Assembly: GCF_000499845.2 (NCBI RefSeq)
Contig: NC_023754.2
Coordinates: forward strand, 18,602,111-18,666,110
Reading direction: 5' to 3'
DNA length: 64,000 nucleotides
Source of the DNA: Phaseolus vulgaris
Lineage: Eukaryota > Streptophyta > Magnoliopsida > Fabales > Fabaceae
Position 1 is the first letter of the stretch; every line of letters begins with the position of its first letter. Shown here piece after piece: positions 47,898 to 62,000 of this stretch. The notes beneath the pieces are model-generated. The model had not been told where the DNA came from, ran no database searches, and saw only the letters and a list, made by a program, of their open reading frames with translations. The position numbers were made by a program, and so were the translations under genes.

Positions 47898-49821
47898 ATG
47901 GAGGACGACGGTGCCAGCTCGGTCCGCCGCATGTCAAGCCGAACGCGAAAAGTTGCGTCCAAAATGGTCGCCGCACTTGCCAGCGCCGATAACCGCACTC
48001 AGGCAACTATCTCCGCTCAATTCTCGTTCTGTTTTTTAACTTTTTCAAAAAAACATGTATGAACTGAAAATTGAATGATGAATCTGATAGAAGTGCGCTT
48101 CTGTTACAATTCAATTCAGGCGGCACTTGCGCGATTGGATGCTTTGGAGAATGACAATGCAGGTTTTGAAACCGCAGATGCCACTAACGATGATGATGAA
48201 GCTTCTCTTGATGAGGAAGATCAATGTTAGGGTTTCTTCTCTATTTTTGTTTTTTTCTTTTGTTTCATAATTTTATTAGGCAGAACATCATTATAGTTAA
48301 AGTGTAAAATGCTTGAAACCAGGAAAATTAAAACGTAAGTCCCTAGACTTGAACATAACTTCGTATGATTCCTTAAGACAACTTTTTGAGTTTTGTAGTG
48401 AAGTGATTATTAGATTACATTTTCAGCAGCTTCCTTTGAATTTTCTTACTTTCAAGGACTGTTATCAAAAAGTCATATATTTTAGGGACACGAAATCTAT
48501 TTTACTCTATTTTATTTTATTTTTTCTGTTAGTGTTAATTTTAGAGTAAAGGCCCATTTAGTTTTTAAAATTGTGATTTGTTTAACTTTACTCCTCTGGT
48601 CTGACTTAACAACATTCAAGAGATGCCTCTGAAATTGGAATTCTTACATTTGAGTCCCTAATTTAACCCCTCTTACTGTCATTTTGGTCCTTGAAGGCTT
48701 GAAAGTATGTTAATAATTATTACTTATGTTTGCATGTAACTTTTTGGAATGAAGTAAGTGAAGGATTACAATTTGGGAGGCTTTTTTATTTAATTTCATT
48801 AATTGTAGGGACTAGTGTGACTATGAATAATGATTTAAGGAACTAAATTTTCTTTTACTTATTAATTTTAACTTGTAACTTGGGGTGTCATTTTTTGACA
48901 CATGTGCATCAAATTGTAGTTTATAACCTCTCTTTTTGTCACATATCTACTACCTTAATAAACTAGGACGTGTGATTGAGATAAATGATAATTGAAGAGT
49001 CCACAAATCTAACTAATTAAGGCTTAGGGTATATGTATCTTATAAATGGACCCAGGATTCCTTCTAACAGACTTTTACATGCATTCATGCAATCGGCAAC
49101 ATGTAACTGTTGGGTCTAGATCACCTAAAGCAGACTAAAAAAATTCATTCAAGATCTGAGCCATGCAGTCTTCATCTACCGACTGCTTGAATGAGTGTAA
49201 ATTCCAACAGTTAAGTTTCCTGAATCAAAAGGGTTTTTTATTGGGTATTGACTGCAATTTGATTGAAATTCAGGGAGTGTAATTTTTTAAAGATCCTTTT
49301 ATGAAATTTTCATTTTTTTAAAAACTATTATAAAAATTATGTGAAGATTTAAAAAGATATTTGATTATTATCAAAATTTAAAATTCACTTAGTTCCTTGT
49401 TTTTTACAGTTTACATACAGAAAAAGCAGTCTAAAGGCACAAAAAGAAAGACCAGACAGGCAAAAGCGCTTGAAGCTAGGAGGGCCCCGAGAACATTCCT
49501 TGAGCTCTTACATGAGGTCAGTGATTACATCCACTGCAGGTCATACACACAAGTGATTCTCCTGTTTTACTTTGGTCGTGGTTTCTGTTTTTGTTAACCT
49601 ACCTCCTGCAATTGCAGGCTAACTTAGAATCATTGCCTCCTCACGTGCCCTCCTATTGGAAAGCTGCAGTTGGACCACCAAGCTCAACCTCCCGTCGCCA
49701 CTTCTGTACCGTTTGTGGTTTTTCTGCCAATTACACCTGTGTGAGATGTGGTATGCGCTTTTGTTCCTATAGATGTCAAAATGTGCACAATGATACTCGT
49801 TGCTTGAAATTTGTAGCCTAA
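47898..49821 (+). CDS. SWC6: SWR1 complex subunit 6, HIT-type zinc finger (SWC6/SEF)
   Basis: Four exons: 47898-48002, 48120-48225, 49410-49516 and 49618-49821, giving 173 residues (the Arabidopsis protein is about 171). Exon 1 encodes SSRTRKVASKM and DNRTQ. Exon 2 gives AALARLDALENDN and an acidic stretch. Exon 3 gives KRKTRQAKALEARRAP and FLELL. Exon 4 carries the HIT zinc finger near the C-terminus (FCTVCG, TCVRCGMRFCS, CQNVHNDTRC, ending CLKFVA). SWC6 is a subunit of the SWR1 remodeller, which deposits histone H2A.Z. It is needed for FLC expression and so delays flowering. Intron 1 has a GC donor (CAG|GCAACT) with an AG acceptor; nearby GT donors give the wrong frame. Intron 2 is 1184 bp and holds sequence related to the CHX 3' flanks. 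Confidence 0.93.
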
Positions 49822-51121
49822 TTCATCAGTGTTTACCAGCACTATGTGAAAGCAAGCACTTTGCTCAATTTTACTCTTTTGTTACCCTTTTAAACTAGTG
49901 GTTCAGTTATTAAGTCACAAGTGCTAGCTGAAACTGTAAATTCTGACCCCTATTGGATCCTATTTATCTATATAACCTTGCTAAAGATGTCCTTCGAAGT
50001 TATTAAATTTTATGATTCATAATTCAAATCCAACAATTTGATGTGATTTGGTTACCTATCAACTTGGATCATAAGATGTATCATTGATACAAGTCACACG
50101 ATTCAACAAATTGCCATCTTTTGTTTTACTTCTTTCACCAACTCTCAAGAAAAAAGTTGAATGAGCGCTTCTAAACTTAACTTATTTGATTATTCTACCA
50201 CTTCATTTGTCATTCGTTGTTAATAATTTTGATTTATAAGACTAATGACAAATAAGATGTTTTTTTTTAATTTCTACTTTTAAATGATTACATTGAACAA
50301 TTTATAAGATGTATTTGAAGTAATTTTTCCTTGTTTCTGAATCTTGTGATTCAAACTTTAGCTTGGTGATTCACAAATTGAATATTGATTTGGTAACCTT
50401 GATGTCCACAGTTGCAATAACTGAAGCTATCAGTTTGATCATCTTTAATATGTCACGGGGATTATTCTGTTTTATTTTGCATATGGAGCATCTTTGTTTG
50501 TGAGCCTGTATGCATGTCTTTGACTAGACTATCTCCAAGGAAGCTTACTTCCCAGAGCTTGTTGTTAAGTTCTTTAGTTTCTTATTATTATGCAAGAACC
50601 CCTATAAAACATGACAGTTGATGCATGCTGTGGATTTTGACAATCCCAGAGATCCAATGATTTCCTTGCATATTAGGTATCCAGGAACAGTCAGGATGAG
50701 CTTCACATTTTTGTTCATGGTGACCTGCTAAAAATTAAATGTACCTTGTTTTATGTTGCTCAGGCTCCTTTGTTCAAAATAGTACATCTGCACATTGCAA
50801 TAAGTGGACAATTCTTCCACTGTAGGATATGAAATTGTTTTCTGGTACTGAAATATTTTTTCTATCAAGTGGTCCGAATGATATAGTTTTCTCACTGAAA
50901 TATTAAATTGGTAATAGTAATGATAAGAAATCATTTAAATTTTATTTTTCTTTATATAGAGTTACAATGCCATCTAATCAACATACCGTAAACATACAGC
51001 TCAATTAAACTTAATTTAATTCTGGTATGGGAACTGCGGGAAGCCATACTGTCTGTTTGGCAAATTCTTGGACTTGTAATACACAACAATAAATTTATTA
51101 ACTACTGACACTTTCTTAACC
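49822..51121. other. Intergenic region between convergent SWC6 and laccase genes
   Basis: This holds the 3' UTRs of both genes by position. No other gene is seen. Open frames near 50728-50934 have no domain. Confidence 0.5.
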
Positions 51122-53689
51122 TTAACATTGGGGTAGATCTGGCGGTGGAGGTATTACTGACTGTGAAAGGCCAACTCCATTTTCTACCAGAAGTGCCATG
51201 CCCAAACCCCAATTCTGATGTGAGTCTATGTGGCAATGGATGAACCAAATTCCTGTATTTGTAGTAGTGAAAGAAAACCATGGAATAGGTTAATATGTGA
51301 TTCTGATACAAACTGCAGAAGCAAATTTTTACAGTAGTATAATACTTTACCTGGATTGTCAGCCACAAAACGAATAGCCACCCATCCTCCAGGAGGTGTT
51401 CCAATGGTGTTTCTCACTGGTGGGTCTACAAGGTTGAACTTGAGTGGATCAGTTGCTGGGTTGAAGTTGCCGAAACCTGAACCGACTACAAAGAAGTGGA
51501 ATCCATGAACATGCATAGGGTGTTCTTCAGTGGTCACTATGCTCGTGTCTTGCAGAACAATTTGCACCCTTGAGCCATACTTCACCTTGTAGAGCTTAGT
51601 TCCCCGAGATGGCGTCCATAGCCCCCTTGGTACATTCCCAGTATAATCAAATTGTAAAGGGGGAATAGGGGGAAAGTCTGTGGTGAAGACACCAGGTATT
51701 CCTTCGTAGTATGCTTGCATTAAGGAGGTGGTTTTTGGGAGTACAAATGATATATTGTTCATGCTGGCTGTGAAGCGGGTTCCATTTGGTCCTTGACACC
51801 GGGGACTATTAGGATCCGTGCAATTGATTAACCCCAACCCCACTATGAAATAGAGATTCACATCAACTTTCGTAAAGACTTTAACCCCGGCGAGGCCCCT
51901 GATCCTAGCAGTAAATGCAGTTGAAGTGGCAGTGTCATTGAAGGCAGGCAAAGTTGGCAAGACTGGTCTTGGTCTGTTTTGGTTACGGCGTCTAGTTGAT
52001 CTGTATTCTAGGATTGCTGTGGTGGTGGTATTGTCAAATGGAGCATTCACAGCAGATTCATAGGCACGTGCTGCCATGTAGTAGTGACCTTGGGGTTGAT
52101 CAGCAGTGACGAGGACATTGAATGTCTGACCAGGTCCTATCATTAGGACTGTGGTTCTGAAGGGCTTGGTATATGTTGCATCTGTACCAACAACAGTCAT
52201 GCTGTGGTTGGCAATGGAGAAGAAAAGTTCTTGATTGAGTGTACTGCTGATGATTCTCAACATAATTGACTCCCCAGCTTCTACTGGAACACGCACCGTT
52301 CCTGCATTGTATGTACGTTACATCAATGACTCAGGAACTTCTCTCAAAATAGATCTGCTTTTAAGGTAGTTAAAAATTTAGCGCTTCACCTTATTCACTA
52401 TGCTTTCCTTTTTAAGACTTTATTATAATGAAAATATACTTTAAAGGTTCAGAAAATCTGCCATTTGAAAATAAGTTATCAATCATTTTAATATCCTTTT
52501 CAACCATTAAGCAATGCAGGCACACACTGAGTAATAATTTCATACCTTGGCTTGAGCATCTGTAAAGATCACCAGGTTGCCCATTAATGGTATATGCAAC
52601 AGATGGGTGTGGAGGTAATCCTGCAAAGTCTGCCTGCCTTTGGAGAAGCACAATATCCGAATCAAACCATTCCCCTGTGGCATCATCACAGTAAAACTGT
52701 CATGACACTAAATGAGAAGCTCATTGGCATTTTAAATGTTCTGCTGTGAGGTAAAGTTTGTTCACAATGGAAGGAGATTCATTATTCAAGGGAATTGGGC
52801 AGAATAAAGAATTGAAAGATAGTTTTAGAGATGTACCGAGAAGGAGAGGAAATTCTTGCTTTGGCATAGAGAAGGGATAGGGAGAACCCAATCTGGGATA
52901 GATGATGAAAGCTCCATAAACCGTGGCTCTCAGGAAGCTAGTGTGAGCATGCCACCATAGTGTCCCTTCCTGATCTCTGATTCTAAATCGGTATGTGTAA
53001 CTTCCCCCTGGTTGGATGGGACACTGAGTGACATAACTCGGACCATCTGCCCATGGATTTCGCAGCATCCTTAACCCATGCCTGATGCACATAACCCATG
53101 ATCACTTTATGAGGAAGATAAATTTTATGCATCAGTAGCACAGTAAATTGGTACATGCACCAAGTATGTATCAATAGCATAGTATATTGACTGATGGACC
53201 AACTATGTATTATTAGGCAGAAAAAAAAATGTATTATAAGATTAGCGTGGGGAAAATTTCTGACTGAAGAGTATGATATTTAAGCATGAATTCCATGTGA
53301 AAGTGAAAGAAAGATGATGCTATTTACCAGTGGATGGAGATGTTGTACTGTGCTGCATTTACTACTTTGATTATCATAAAATCCCCGTTTCTAGCCTCTA
53401 CTGTTGGCCCTGGGAACTGCCCATTGACAGTGATTATGTTTTGGGTTTTGCACAGCCTCCTCACTGACCTAGCTTGAACCTATTTCACTCAAATTATTAA
53501 TGGAATGATAATTACTAACGGCCTCTAACCATATTGAAGAAATGTAGTCTATGATACAATTGAAGCAGCACTTACAACAAATTCATGGAAATGTATCTCT
53601 GTAGCTGAAGCAAGGGAAGCAATGAGAGCAAGCAGGGCTAGTAAGAACCAAGAACAACATGACTTACCAGGGAGGTGGAAAGTCTTCAT
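51122..53689 (-). CDS. Laccase (multicopper oxidase), secreted
   Basis: Six exons on the minus strand: 53689-53576, 53479-53328, 53081-52837, 52674-52546, 52301-51351 and 51252-51122. All are GT-AG with consistent phases, giving 573 residues. Residues 1-29 form a signal peptide ([14 protein letters not shown]). The four copper-binding blocks are HWHG (residues 88-91), WWHAH (131-135), HPMHVHG, and [14 protein letters not shown] near the C-terminus. The T1 copper cysteine is in the last block, with Leu ten residues later as the likely axial position. There are many N-glycosylation sites (for example NIS, NHS, NTT, NDT, NCT, NGT). Plant laccases oxidise monolignols or flavonoids in the apoplast, using O2. 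Which of these applies is not clear, and I do not assign a LAC number. Confidence 0.95.
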
Positions 53690-53760
53690 TGTTCTGGTTT
53701 TGTTTGATGGTGTTTCTTTGGCTGAGGGGGATTTGTTTTAAAATGTCGCAATTTCTAGAC

Positions 53761-53770
53761 TTATAAATAG
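53761..53770 (-). promoter_or_regulatory. TATA box of the laccase gene
   Basis: The minus strand reads CTATTTATAA, about 72-81 bp upstream of the ATG at 53689. This places transcription start near 53735. Inferred from position and sequence. Confidence 0.6.
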
Positions 53771-56327
53771 GGAAAGGCCTGAAAAGAGAAATACTTCAGT
53801 TGAGTCATTTTATTTTAGTCAACAAGGTACTTAATATTCCATAATTAGTCTAACAAAGTAGAGGACATACATGGTGCACAGAGCAATCAACTGTAGAATA
53901 AATGCTGGGTTGTGTTATTTAGATGTAAAGAGATCCACAAGAGTAGAAATACATCTTGAGTTAATAAATCTGTTTTCTGGAATTTCTTGTTAAGATACTA
54001 GCAATCTTCTGAGTATGGCCATAAAACTATGTTGAGGAAAATGATAATAAAAATAGAATAATTATACCCGATCGAACCAATATGAAGAGAGAAAGGACAT
54101 TTTCAATATTTGGTTTGCACTGCTACAGAATTATCCTTTTTAATCTCAATAATTAAGTGTTTAGGAGCAAGCATAATAGAAAATTATAATTTTCTTGTAA
54201 CTGTCTTCATTCATATTGCTTTTAAGCTAGAGAAGGTTAATGATTTTCAATTTCCATCCCCACCTATTTCCATTCCCTAATTACTGACCGAAGCATTATT
54301 CATTTGGGCGAAACCATGGAGTTACAAATAAGTAGAGTCAGTTATTTACTCTTTTTTTGTGGGTGTGGGGAGGCATTAATATTGATCTCCAAGGAAGCAG
54401 AAGTTGATTTTGTACTTTGTAGCATTGCAATTTTCAAAGAGTATGAAGGTATTTTGAAATAAAGGAAAAGTTGCAAGTTTACAACATGATGAATGGGTCT
54501 ATTATACTGTAAAAGCAGTGTGGTAAAACATGATTTTTCTAGTAAAATGATAACTTGCTAGATCAAATTCATCGAAGAAAACCACTGCCTAAGACTTTTC
54601 TTCGTACACCTTCCTATCTATCTTTTTTGTATAAAGTCTAATTTATCATTTTCGATTTGGATTATTTGGATTCAAAAATCTTTCCAACTCTATAATTTGA
54701 AATATAATTTTGCATAATAGAGTTTGGAATGCAAATTTTGTATTACAGATTATAGGAACATATTATTATTCTCACGTAGCAATTGATTAAGATTAATTGA
54801 AAATTATAAAATCGCGCTAGGAGTTTATCGAATAAGATACAAAACTCACTACATTTTCTTAGTTTCAATAAAATTTAATTCATAAAAATTTGTAAAGAAA
54901 AAATAATGTGGTGACGATTGAGTTTTTCTACATATAAATAAACCTGAGAGTCTCCATTTTCTTTACTCTGACAGTGACACGTGGTAATAACTTAAGGTAG
55001 GGAAAAAAAAGCTAAGAAGAAAGACAAACAACAGTGCAATTAAGTTTAGGTTGAATTTTGATTTTGTTGGGTGGTTATGAAGAATACTGTTTCTTTTGTA
55101 CGGTTTAAGTGTACACGGTACTTGTTTTAACATAAACAAAAGTAGCAGTGATGAGAAGTGGTCTTTGCCATTTGGTGTGGTTGATTCCAACATAGAAGTA
55201 GCAAGTGTCTCTATCATCTTATGCCACAATTTAAACAAGTGATATTTATGAGCTATGGAAACTCTTTTTAAATTGCGTGTTTATGTTGGACATATATATC
55301 GGATACGACACTCGTAAAATACTTATAAGACATTTATTGATTAAATGTCTAATTTAAAAAATATTTATTGAATTCATGATAATTTTAGTATGATTCTAAC
55401 ACAATTTTAAAAAAGAAAAATACATTAATTTTCTAAAATTTCAAAATTATTATATAAATTTTTAGTTTATTTATAAAAATAAGAAACATAAATATTTATT
55501 ATCAATTTAAATAATTTATAATTATATAATATATAGATATATGTTCCGTGTCTTATATTCTAGAGATTATACGTCTCAAAGAATCTGTATATCTATATCG
55601 TATGAATGTGTTCTATAGATTCATACCACTTTTGGGTAATTTGAAACTGCCACTAACACCTTCACTCCTTCAAACACACTTCCGCCATTTTCTCCTCTCA
55701 ACAACATTTTTTATTAGAACTACCAACTTTCTAGTTCTGAAATAGATTAACTCAAAACAGTTTTTATTATAATCTCTGCTAATAAAAAACACTGATAATA
55801 TCACTAATTTTAATAACTTTTAAACGCTGTATTGATATGCATTTTCACTCTTTTCTTCAAGCAGAAAAGTTTTGTTCGACCATCAATCAATAGAGGCACT
55901 AATTAGTTTGCTAGCACGTGTATTTCACATATCATTTTTCAAAATGATGTAGGGATAAATATAATTTCCATGTTTCCAATGTAAATGGTGTATGTAATGT
56001 TATTAAAATAAGTAATAAACAAAATATATACCCACAACAATCTAAATGGGTTCAGACTCTCAATACTATCATACCATTTTTTTAATAGTAATTTTGAAAA
56101 TTATATTAATAATAATTTTTAATTCATTAACTATGTAATTTTTGTTACACCGTCAATGTACACAAGTTAAATTCATTATTATATTATTTTTTTCTATTTT
56201 TTTTATTTAAATATGTTTATAATCCTTTAAATTTGAATTAGATTGGTTTTAAGTCTCTATAAATTAAAAAATATTTTATATTTTACACAGATATCTTAGT
56301 GAGAATGCATACAAAGAAAAATAAATT
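53771..56327. other. Intergenic DNA with a possible dispersed repeat
   Basis: No gene is supported. 55280-55610 (ATATCGGATACGACACTCGT through CGTATGAATGTGTTCTATAG) looks like a degraded dispersed repeat with GTGTC/GACAC-type ends, class unknown. The open frame at 55548-55745 overlaps its end and has no domain. Confidence 0.35.
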
Positions 56328-56677
56328 TACTAAAAAATTATTAAATAAAAATTAATTTTAAAAACAAAATAATTAGTGATTATATTGACTAAATTAGATA
56401 CTATTTTTAATACTAAACAAATTATTGATATCTAAATAATTTCTATTATTAATAAATATATTTCTTTTAAATTAATATTAATTAGCTATTAATTTTAACT
56501 AATAGTTAAAATTTTATTAATTAATTAGAAATTATTTTAAAAATTATTTACCAATAATAAAATCTACTTTAAAGATCAATAATTTTTATTCTTTAAAATA
56601 ATATTTAATTTAATCAATATAACAACTAATTATTTTTTTATCTTTAAAATTAATTTATATTTAATAATTTTTTTCGT
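56328..56677. repeat. Foldback MITE, copy D
   Basis: It aligns with copies A-C (GACTAAATTAGATACTATTTT and its inverse, flanked by TAATAATTTTTTT-type ends). Internal arms are partly decayed. Ends are approximate. Confidence 0.55.
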
Positions 56678-59073
56678 GTTTTATGATAACAACGAAAAGA
56701 TCAAATTAGATTAACATATAAACAACTTGTAATTATTAATTTTTTAATTAAAATCTTTAATGATATCTTGGACAGAAAAATAAAAATAGAAATTTTCTTT
56801 AAATCAAAAAATTAATTTTAAATTTGGAAAATAAAAAAAAATATCTATCCAAAATTTCGGAGACTAAAACATGTTACACAATTATTATTTTTATTGAATG
56901 CTAACATTGTTTCTAATTTCAAATGTATCAAACTGGTTTGGTTGGAGGAAGCATAATTGGATAGGTTGGAAGCATGGTACGTTGAAAGGTGCCCTGTGTC
57001 CATCAACAGTGCTTTTTTGTCAGTCTCTGACTTTCAAAATCATGGCAAATAAAGGATATATAGTTAAACGTTGAATATAAAATTAGATGACCAATAAAAA
57101 GCCTTCAAATCTATAAGCCATTTACTTCTAAGAGGTACAAACCAATAAAAACTTTGAAACTAAGCAGCATCCCAAATCAAACTTGCATCATAAAAGGCAT
57201 TCAGTGACATTACCATTTTTAGTTTTGAACTATAATAGACTCTACACAAAAATATTATGCCTCTTACGAAAGCATCCTAAAACCATCGTGGACAACGCCA
57301 ATTTTTCCACATAATTTATATTCTAAGCATTTGAAATTTATAAACAAAAAACAGAAGTTGTAACCATAGAGGAAGAATTTCTAGTATTTATTTCATTTGT
57401 GCGTGCGATGCACAGATCTTAATACCTATGTATTTGCCATATCGATTAACAAGTGTCTGCTTGAATTTAGGTTAAATGAACTCAACAAAACTTTGAAAAG
57501 GAAAACGTAATTTGTTATAGTTTTTAATTCAAATAGGTTTTATTTGTAACTTGATGTAAAAAGAAAGTGTGAAACATGTGGTTTAATTTTTTGAACTTAT
57601 ACACACCCTAAATATTACCTAAAATGATTGATTTAATGTAATTGCCAATGGAAAATGGTATATGCACAAAGTCCCATACAAGTCGTTGGTCACGTCCATT
57701 GCAACATTTTCTTAAGGCAACTACTTCCTGCACCAGATAAATGCACCAATTTCAGTATAAAAAGATGAAAATATCCTTAAATAAATAGGTTATACATGAC
57801 GGATATTTTTTTCTGTGGAATTTTATGTATTATGGATTTTTTTATGTGAAATGAAATTTTGAATTTCTGGAATGAAGGACATTTTCGGAATAAAAAAATT
57901 CTGTTGGGTGCATGTTAAAAATGATTGGGTGTAGGAAGAAGTTAAATGGTTTCTTTCAATTGGATCTACCGAGAAACTAAGGATCTGTGAAGGTAAAATT
58001 TGTTTCGTCAGGTTTTTTAAGGAGTAAAAATGTTTTTATCTTTTAAAATTGAGATAATAAATGAAAGACAAAAGTTTAACTACAACAAGCCAACATGATA
58101 TATTTACAGACATGTTTAGCTTTTCCTAAATATTTTATTTATCATACGAGTATTTTATACATCTAACAATATATTTATCTTTTCCTAAAATATCATTAGT
58201 TATAGAATTAACGAAAAAACTTAAATACAGGAAGAGATTTTTCAAGAGAACTAAAATAGGGTACTGATAAAGTCTGGTACAACTGACAGATAGCTGTTTA
58301 CAAGCAAACTGAAATTTAATTATTGATCACATGCACAGAAAATATCCTATTAAAAAAAGTCAAGCCTGCTTTAATAATCTGTATACTTCCATAAAGAACC
58401 ATTTCTCAACTCTTCAAAATGTGAATTCCATTTCATTGATATTATTAAATAAATAAATAAATTCTAAGATTAAGAAAATTTATAAATAAAGATTGTGTCA
58501 AGCTTTGCCCTGATATGCTTAAATAAAAATATTTAAATTCCACATTCACACTCTTGGCCAGTTATAGAATTAATGAAAATATCAAAATTAAATAAATTTA
58601 GAGTGGAATATAAATGAAATAAAAGGTAAAGTGAAATACAAATAAAAATGTAATATTTTTTACTCTTGAGAATGATGGAAATATCATCATCAGAATATTT
58701 TAAAATTTTACTTTCATTAAAAAAATTAAAACCAATGATACACTGCCAAAATTTCTGCTCAGACTACATTTCTGAAAAAATCCGGCGACAGCTCAAAAAG
58801 GGGGTGGGTGGTGTGATTTTAATGTACACTCCAGAAAATTTTACAGGAAAAGGAGCAACAAAAACTAGAGCGAACAAAAACTAACCACAAAACCATGACG
58901 ACTGTTCCATAGAAGCTTCCTATAAGGCATATTCTGTAGATGAGCCACTGAAACTAACAGCAGGACAGAAGCACATTTTCTCAACCCCTGGCAATGAAGA
59001 TGTGTGTTTTGAAATTGATAAGCCGTTTGTGAAGCTGAAATAAAGCTCAGGCCAGTAGATAATGGACGATTCT
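56678..59073. other. Intergenic DNA and the NAA25 3' UTR side
   Basis: No supported gene is visible. The last 150-200 bp before 59074 should contain the 3' UTR of the minus-strand gene. The short plus-strand frame at 58666-58884 has no recognisable content. Confidence 0.5.
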
Positions 59074-62000
59074 TCATAGTTGTGCGATCTGCTGTTTCAT
59101 AGACTGTAAGAACTTCATTTTTGAGTCACAGATTGCTGAAAATTCCATCAGCGTATTAAGCTTCCCAGACATCATTTTCCTGGCAACATCAGCAGGACTC
59201 CAAGACTTGAGAGGTGGGGAGATGTGATCACCAAATTCGGCGTCGTTGACGGAGGAAATAAATGTTTCTAACGTGCGAAAGACCTTCCCCGGTCCATCAT
59301 TATTAAGCCCGTCTTTGTTAAGAAGATGAAAAATGTTTTCCAAATTCTCATCTTCAGGTTTTGTCATCCATTCACAAATCCATTTCATAACGTCCTCTAA
59401 CACATGTGATAAATGCACCACAGAGTCTGTTATTGCATGAACCAGATTCGAGCCAGACTGATAAACTGATCCACTTTTCTTTTTCTTTTTACCAGATGGA
59501 AAACATGATCTCAGACAAGATTGGATTACAAGTCCATGCCACGCCAAAGGTTCTGTAACTAACTGTATCAGAAGTTCAATGCCACTCCAAGGAGAGCAGA
59601 GCTGAGGCCCTATGGACCTAATCTTCTCTAAAGTATATTTTTCCAGCAAAGAATCTAAGATATTCCAAATTCGAGGCCTACATCCATTTCCATCTGGATT
59701 CACAAATTCATCAGAACTCAAGCTCCAAGCATTTAAAAATACCGTGAAATTCAACCAGTCAATCAAGTTGGAGTCAGAAACCTGCCAACGTTTTTTGAAG
59801 TGATGGATCAAATTCCAAGTACCACCCATATAAGATAAGATATTTCAAGCAGAATAAATAACTTGAACACGGCCTAAACAGTTGCACAACTCTTTAAGAA
59901 AATGCCTCACACAGCAAGCACCATAATAAACTGCACATTCATTTTAAGTACAGCTCATTTTTTCTGTACCACAACCTCTAGTTTACAGGCATCATTTTCT
60001 GTATTATTGATATAAAAAATGTCTTTCCATTCTGAAATATCTTTATATCATGGTACAGTTAGTCAATTCAGCTCCTGATAGGAAAAAAAATCATGTAGCT
60101 TTTGTATTAAAAAATACTTGAACAGTAGCAACAAACATACCACAGGAGATCTTTCTTCATTAGCGAAACCCATGACCACTTGTATTGCTTCAGAGAGAGA
60201 TAAGTTCAAAAATTGTGCATAGCGCTCCAGCAACAATTTTAGCTCCGTTGTGATGTCTGGGGTAAAAGAACCATTGATCTCCGCATGCTCCTTGATTGCT
60301 ACTGAAGCACTTTGTATTGAAAGATAGATCATCCGAGGAAGTAGGGATTTCTTTTCAATGACTCTCTTTAAACTTGCTTCCTTGTCTTTGAGCTACATCA
60401 ATTGACAAACCATGCAATAAAGGGCGGGAGTGTGTGAGAAAAAAGACCCACATATAGATAGTTCAGTTTTTACTGAAACTCGAAACATGAAGAACAGGAT
60501 TGACCTACCAATATTTCTTTCGGATAATAAGAAATCCCTTCAAATGGCCCTGAAACAGAAGACAACCATCCACTATGCATATTATAGCAATCAACTAACA
60601 CATATACAATGGAGAACAATACAACATTATAATGTGATGTTCAAACCATGATATTTGGAACTGCATTTAGTCAGTTATACGCCACACAGAAAAAACATTT
60701 GGGCCCTACTAGCTATAGTGATTGCCATATCATGTAAGTTTCCAATTTATTTGGATATTTACAAGCCCACACATTCATCCATCCAAACAAGACCAAACCC
60801 ATTCCATAAGTCTGCCCATCACTCTAAATTGACTATTTACTCAAGGAAACCAAGTTTAGAAACAACTTAATATCAAGTTAAATTTTATTTGTAATGAATA
60901 CAACAACATACCCGGCAAGAAGTATTGCATAAGCTTTTCTTCAAGAAAAGACATCAAATTGATATTCGATAACTTTGCACATACTTTACAGATTCATATT
61001 TGCTATATATATTGGTACCAGAAGTTGCAAGAATACAACAACCTAAGCTAGAAATATGATTGAAAAACTAACCTAAAAGGTAATTTTTCTCTGAAGTTGG
61101 TGTCCACCAGGGCCGTGACTGCAAGTCCTCATTGAAGGTCAAAGACTTTGACCCTACCTCCTCAGACAGCTCAAGGAAGTAAATACCACATCCCAAGTCT
61201 TGAAGGACAGCCTGAGAAAATCTGAACTGGTTAACCCTACATCTCAAATTTATTAAGAGTGGTGATTAAATATACTACATCTCAAGCATGAATCACCTCT
61301 TCTTCTTCAATGTTATTGGCACTTTGCTTTAGTTGTAAAATGGATGCTTCAACTCGAGCCACTAAATACTGACTAGAGCGTTGCAACCTATCTTTAAACT
61401 GGACAAATTCAATAACCTGGAATATAACATTGCATCAATTTGATCAACTCCATGACATTGTTCTTTCAACATTACATCAGAACTGACATGAACAGAAAAT
61501 TATCATGCAATGAGTACATCTTTATTTTACATTAACATGAGCAGAACCATGTTAGCAAAACCCTGTTGTGCTTCATATTAATTTTTACTTTGGGTGGGGG
61601 GCACTAGAGGGAGATCGATGATCTTCTCATATTTGAATACTTCAAGTAAGCATAGATAATCAAACCAGTTATGCGTGATGGGTTCTTAAAAAAGAAAATC
61701 AGCTTGCAATTGCAACTTTATGCATCCATGTGCTCCAAGTAATTCAACTCAAAAAGGAAAGTCTCTAGAAAATATAAGCATCCAGTATACATACTTTTGA
61801 GTAATTTCTATGTCGATATGCAAGAAACGTTAAATCTGCAGATTCTCTGAAGTGGTCATCCATAAACTTCAGGTAATCTTTTAGCAGATAGCTTAACTCG
61901 GTCCAAAGAGGAGATACCAGCATCTGAGGCAACATGTGGTGCAAAATACTTTCCATCAAGATATTTTTGACATCCAGGGACTTGTACCTGAAGAGACGAA

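Noticed and set aside
47761..48039. 92-codon frame overlapping SWC6 exon 1
   Set aside because: It is a different frame from the conserved SWC6 protein. It arises from the GC-rich 5' leader and first exon.
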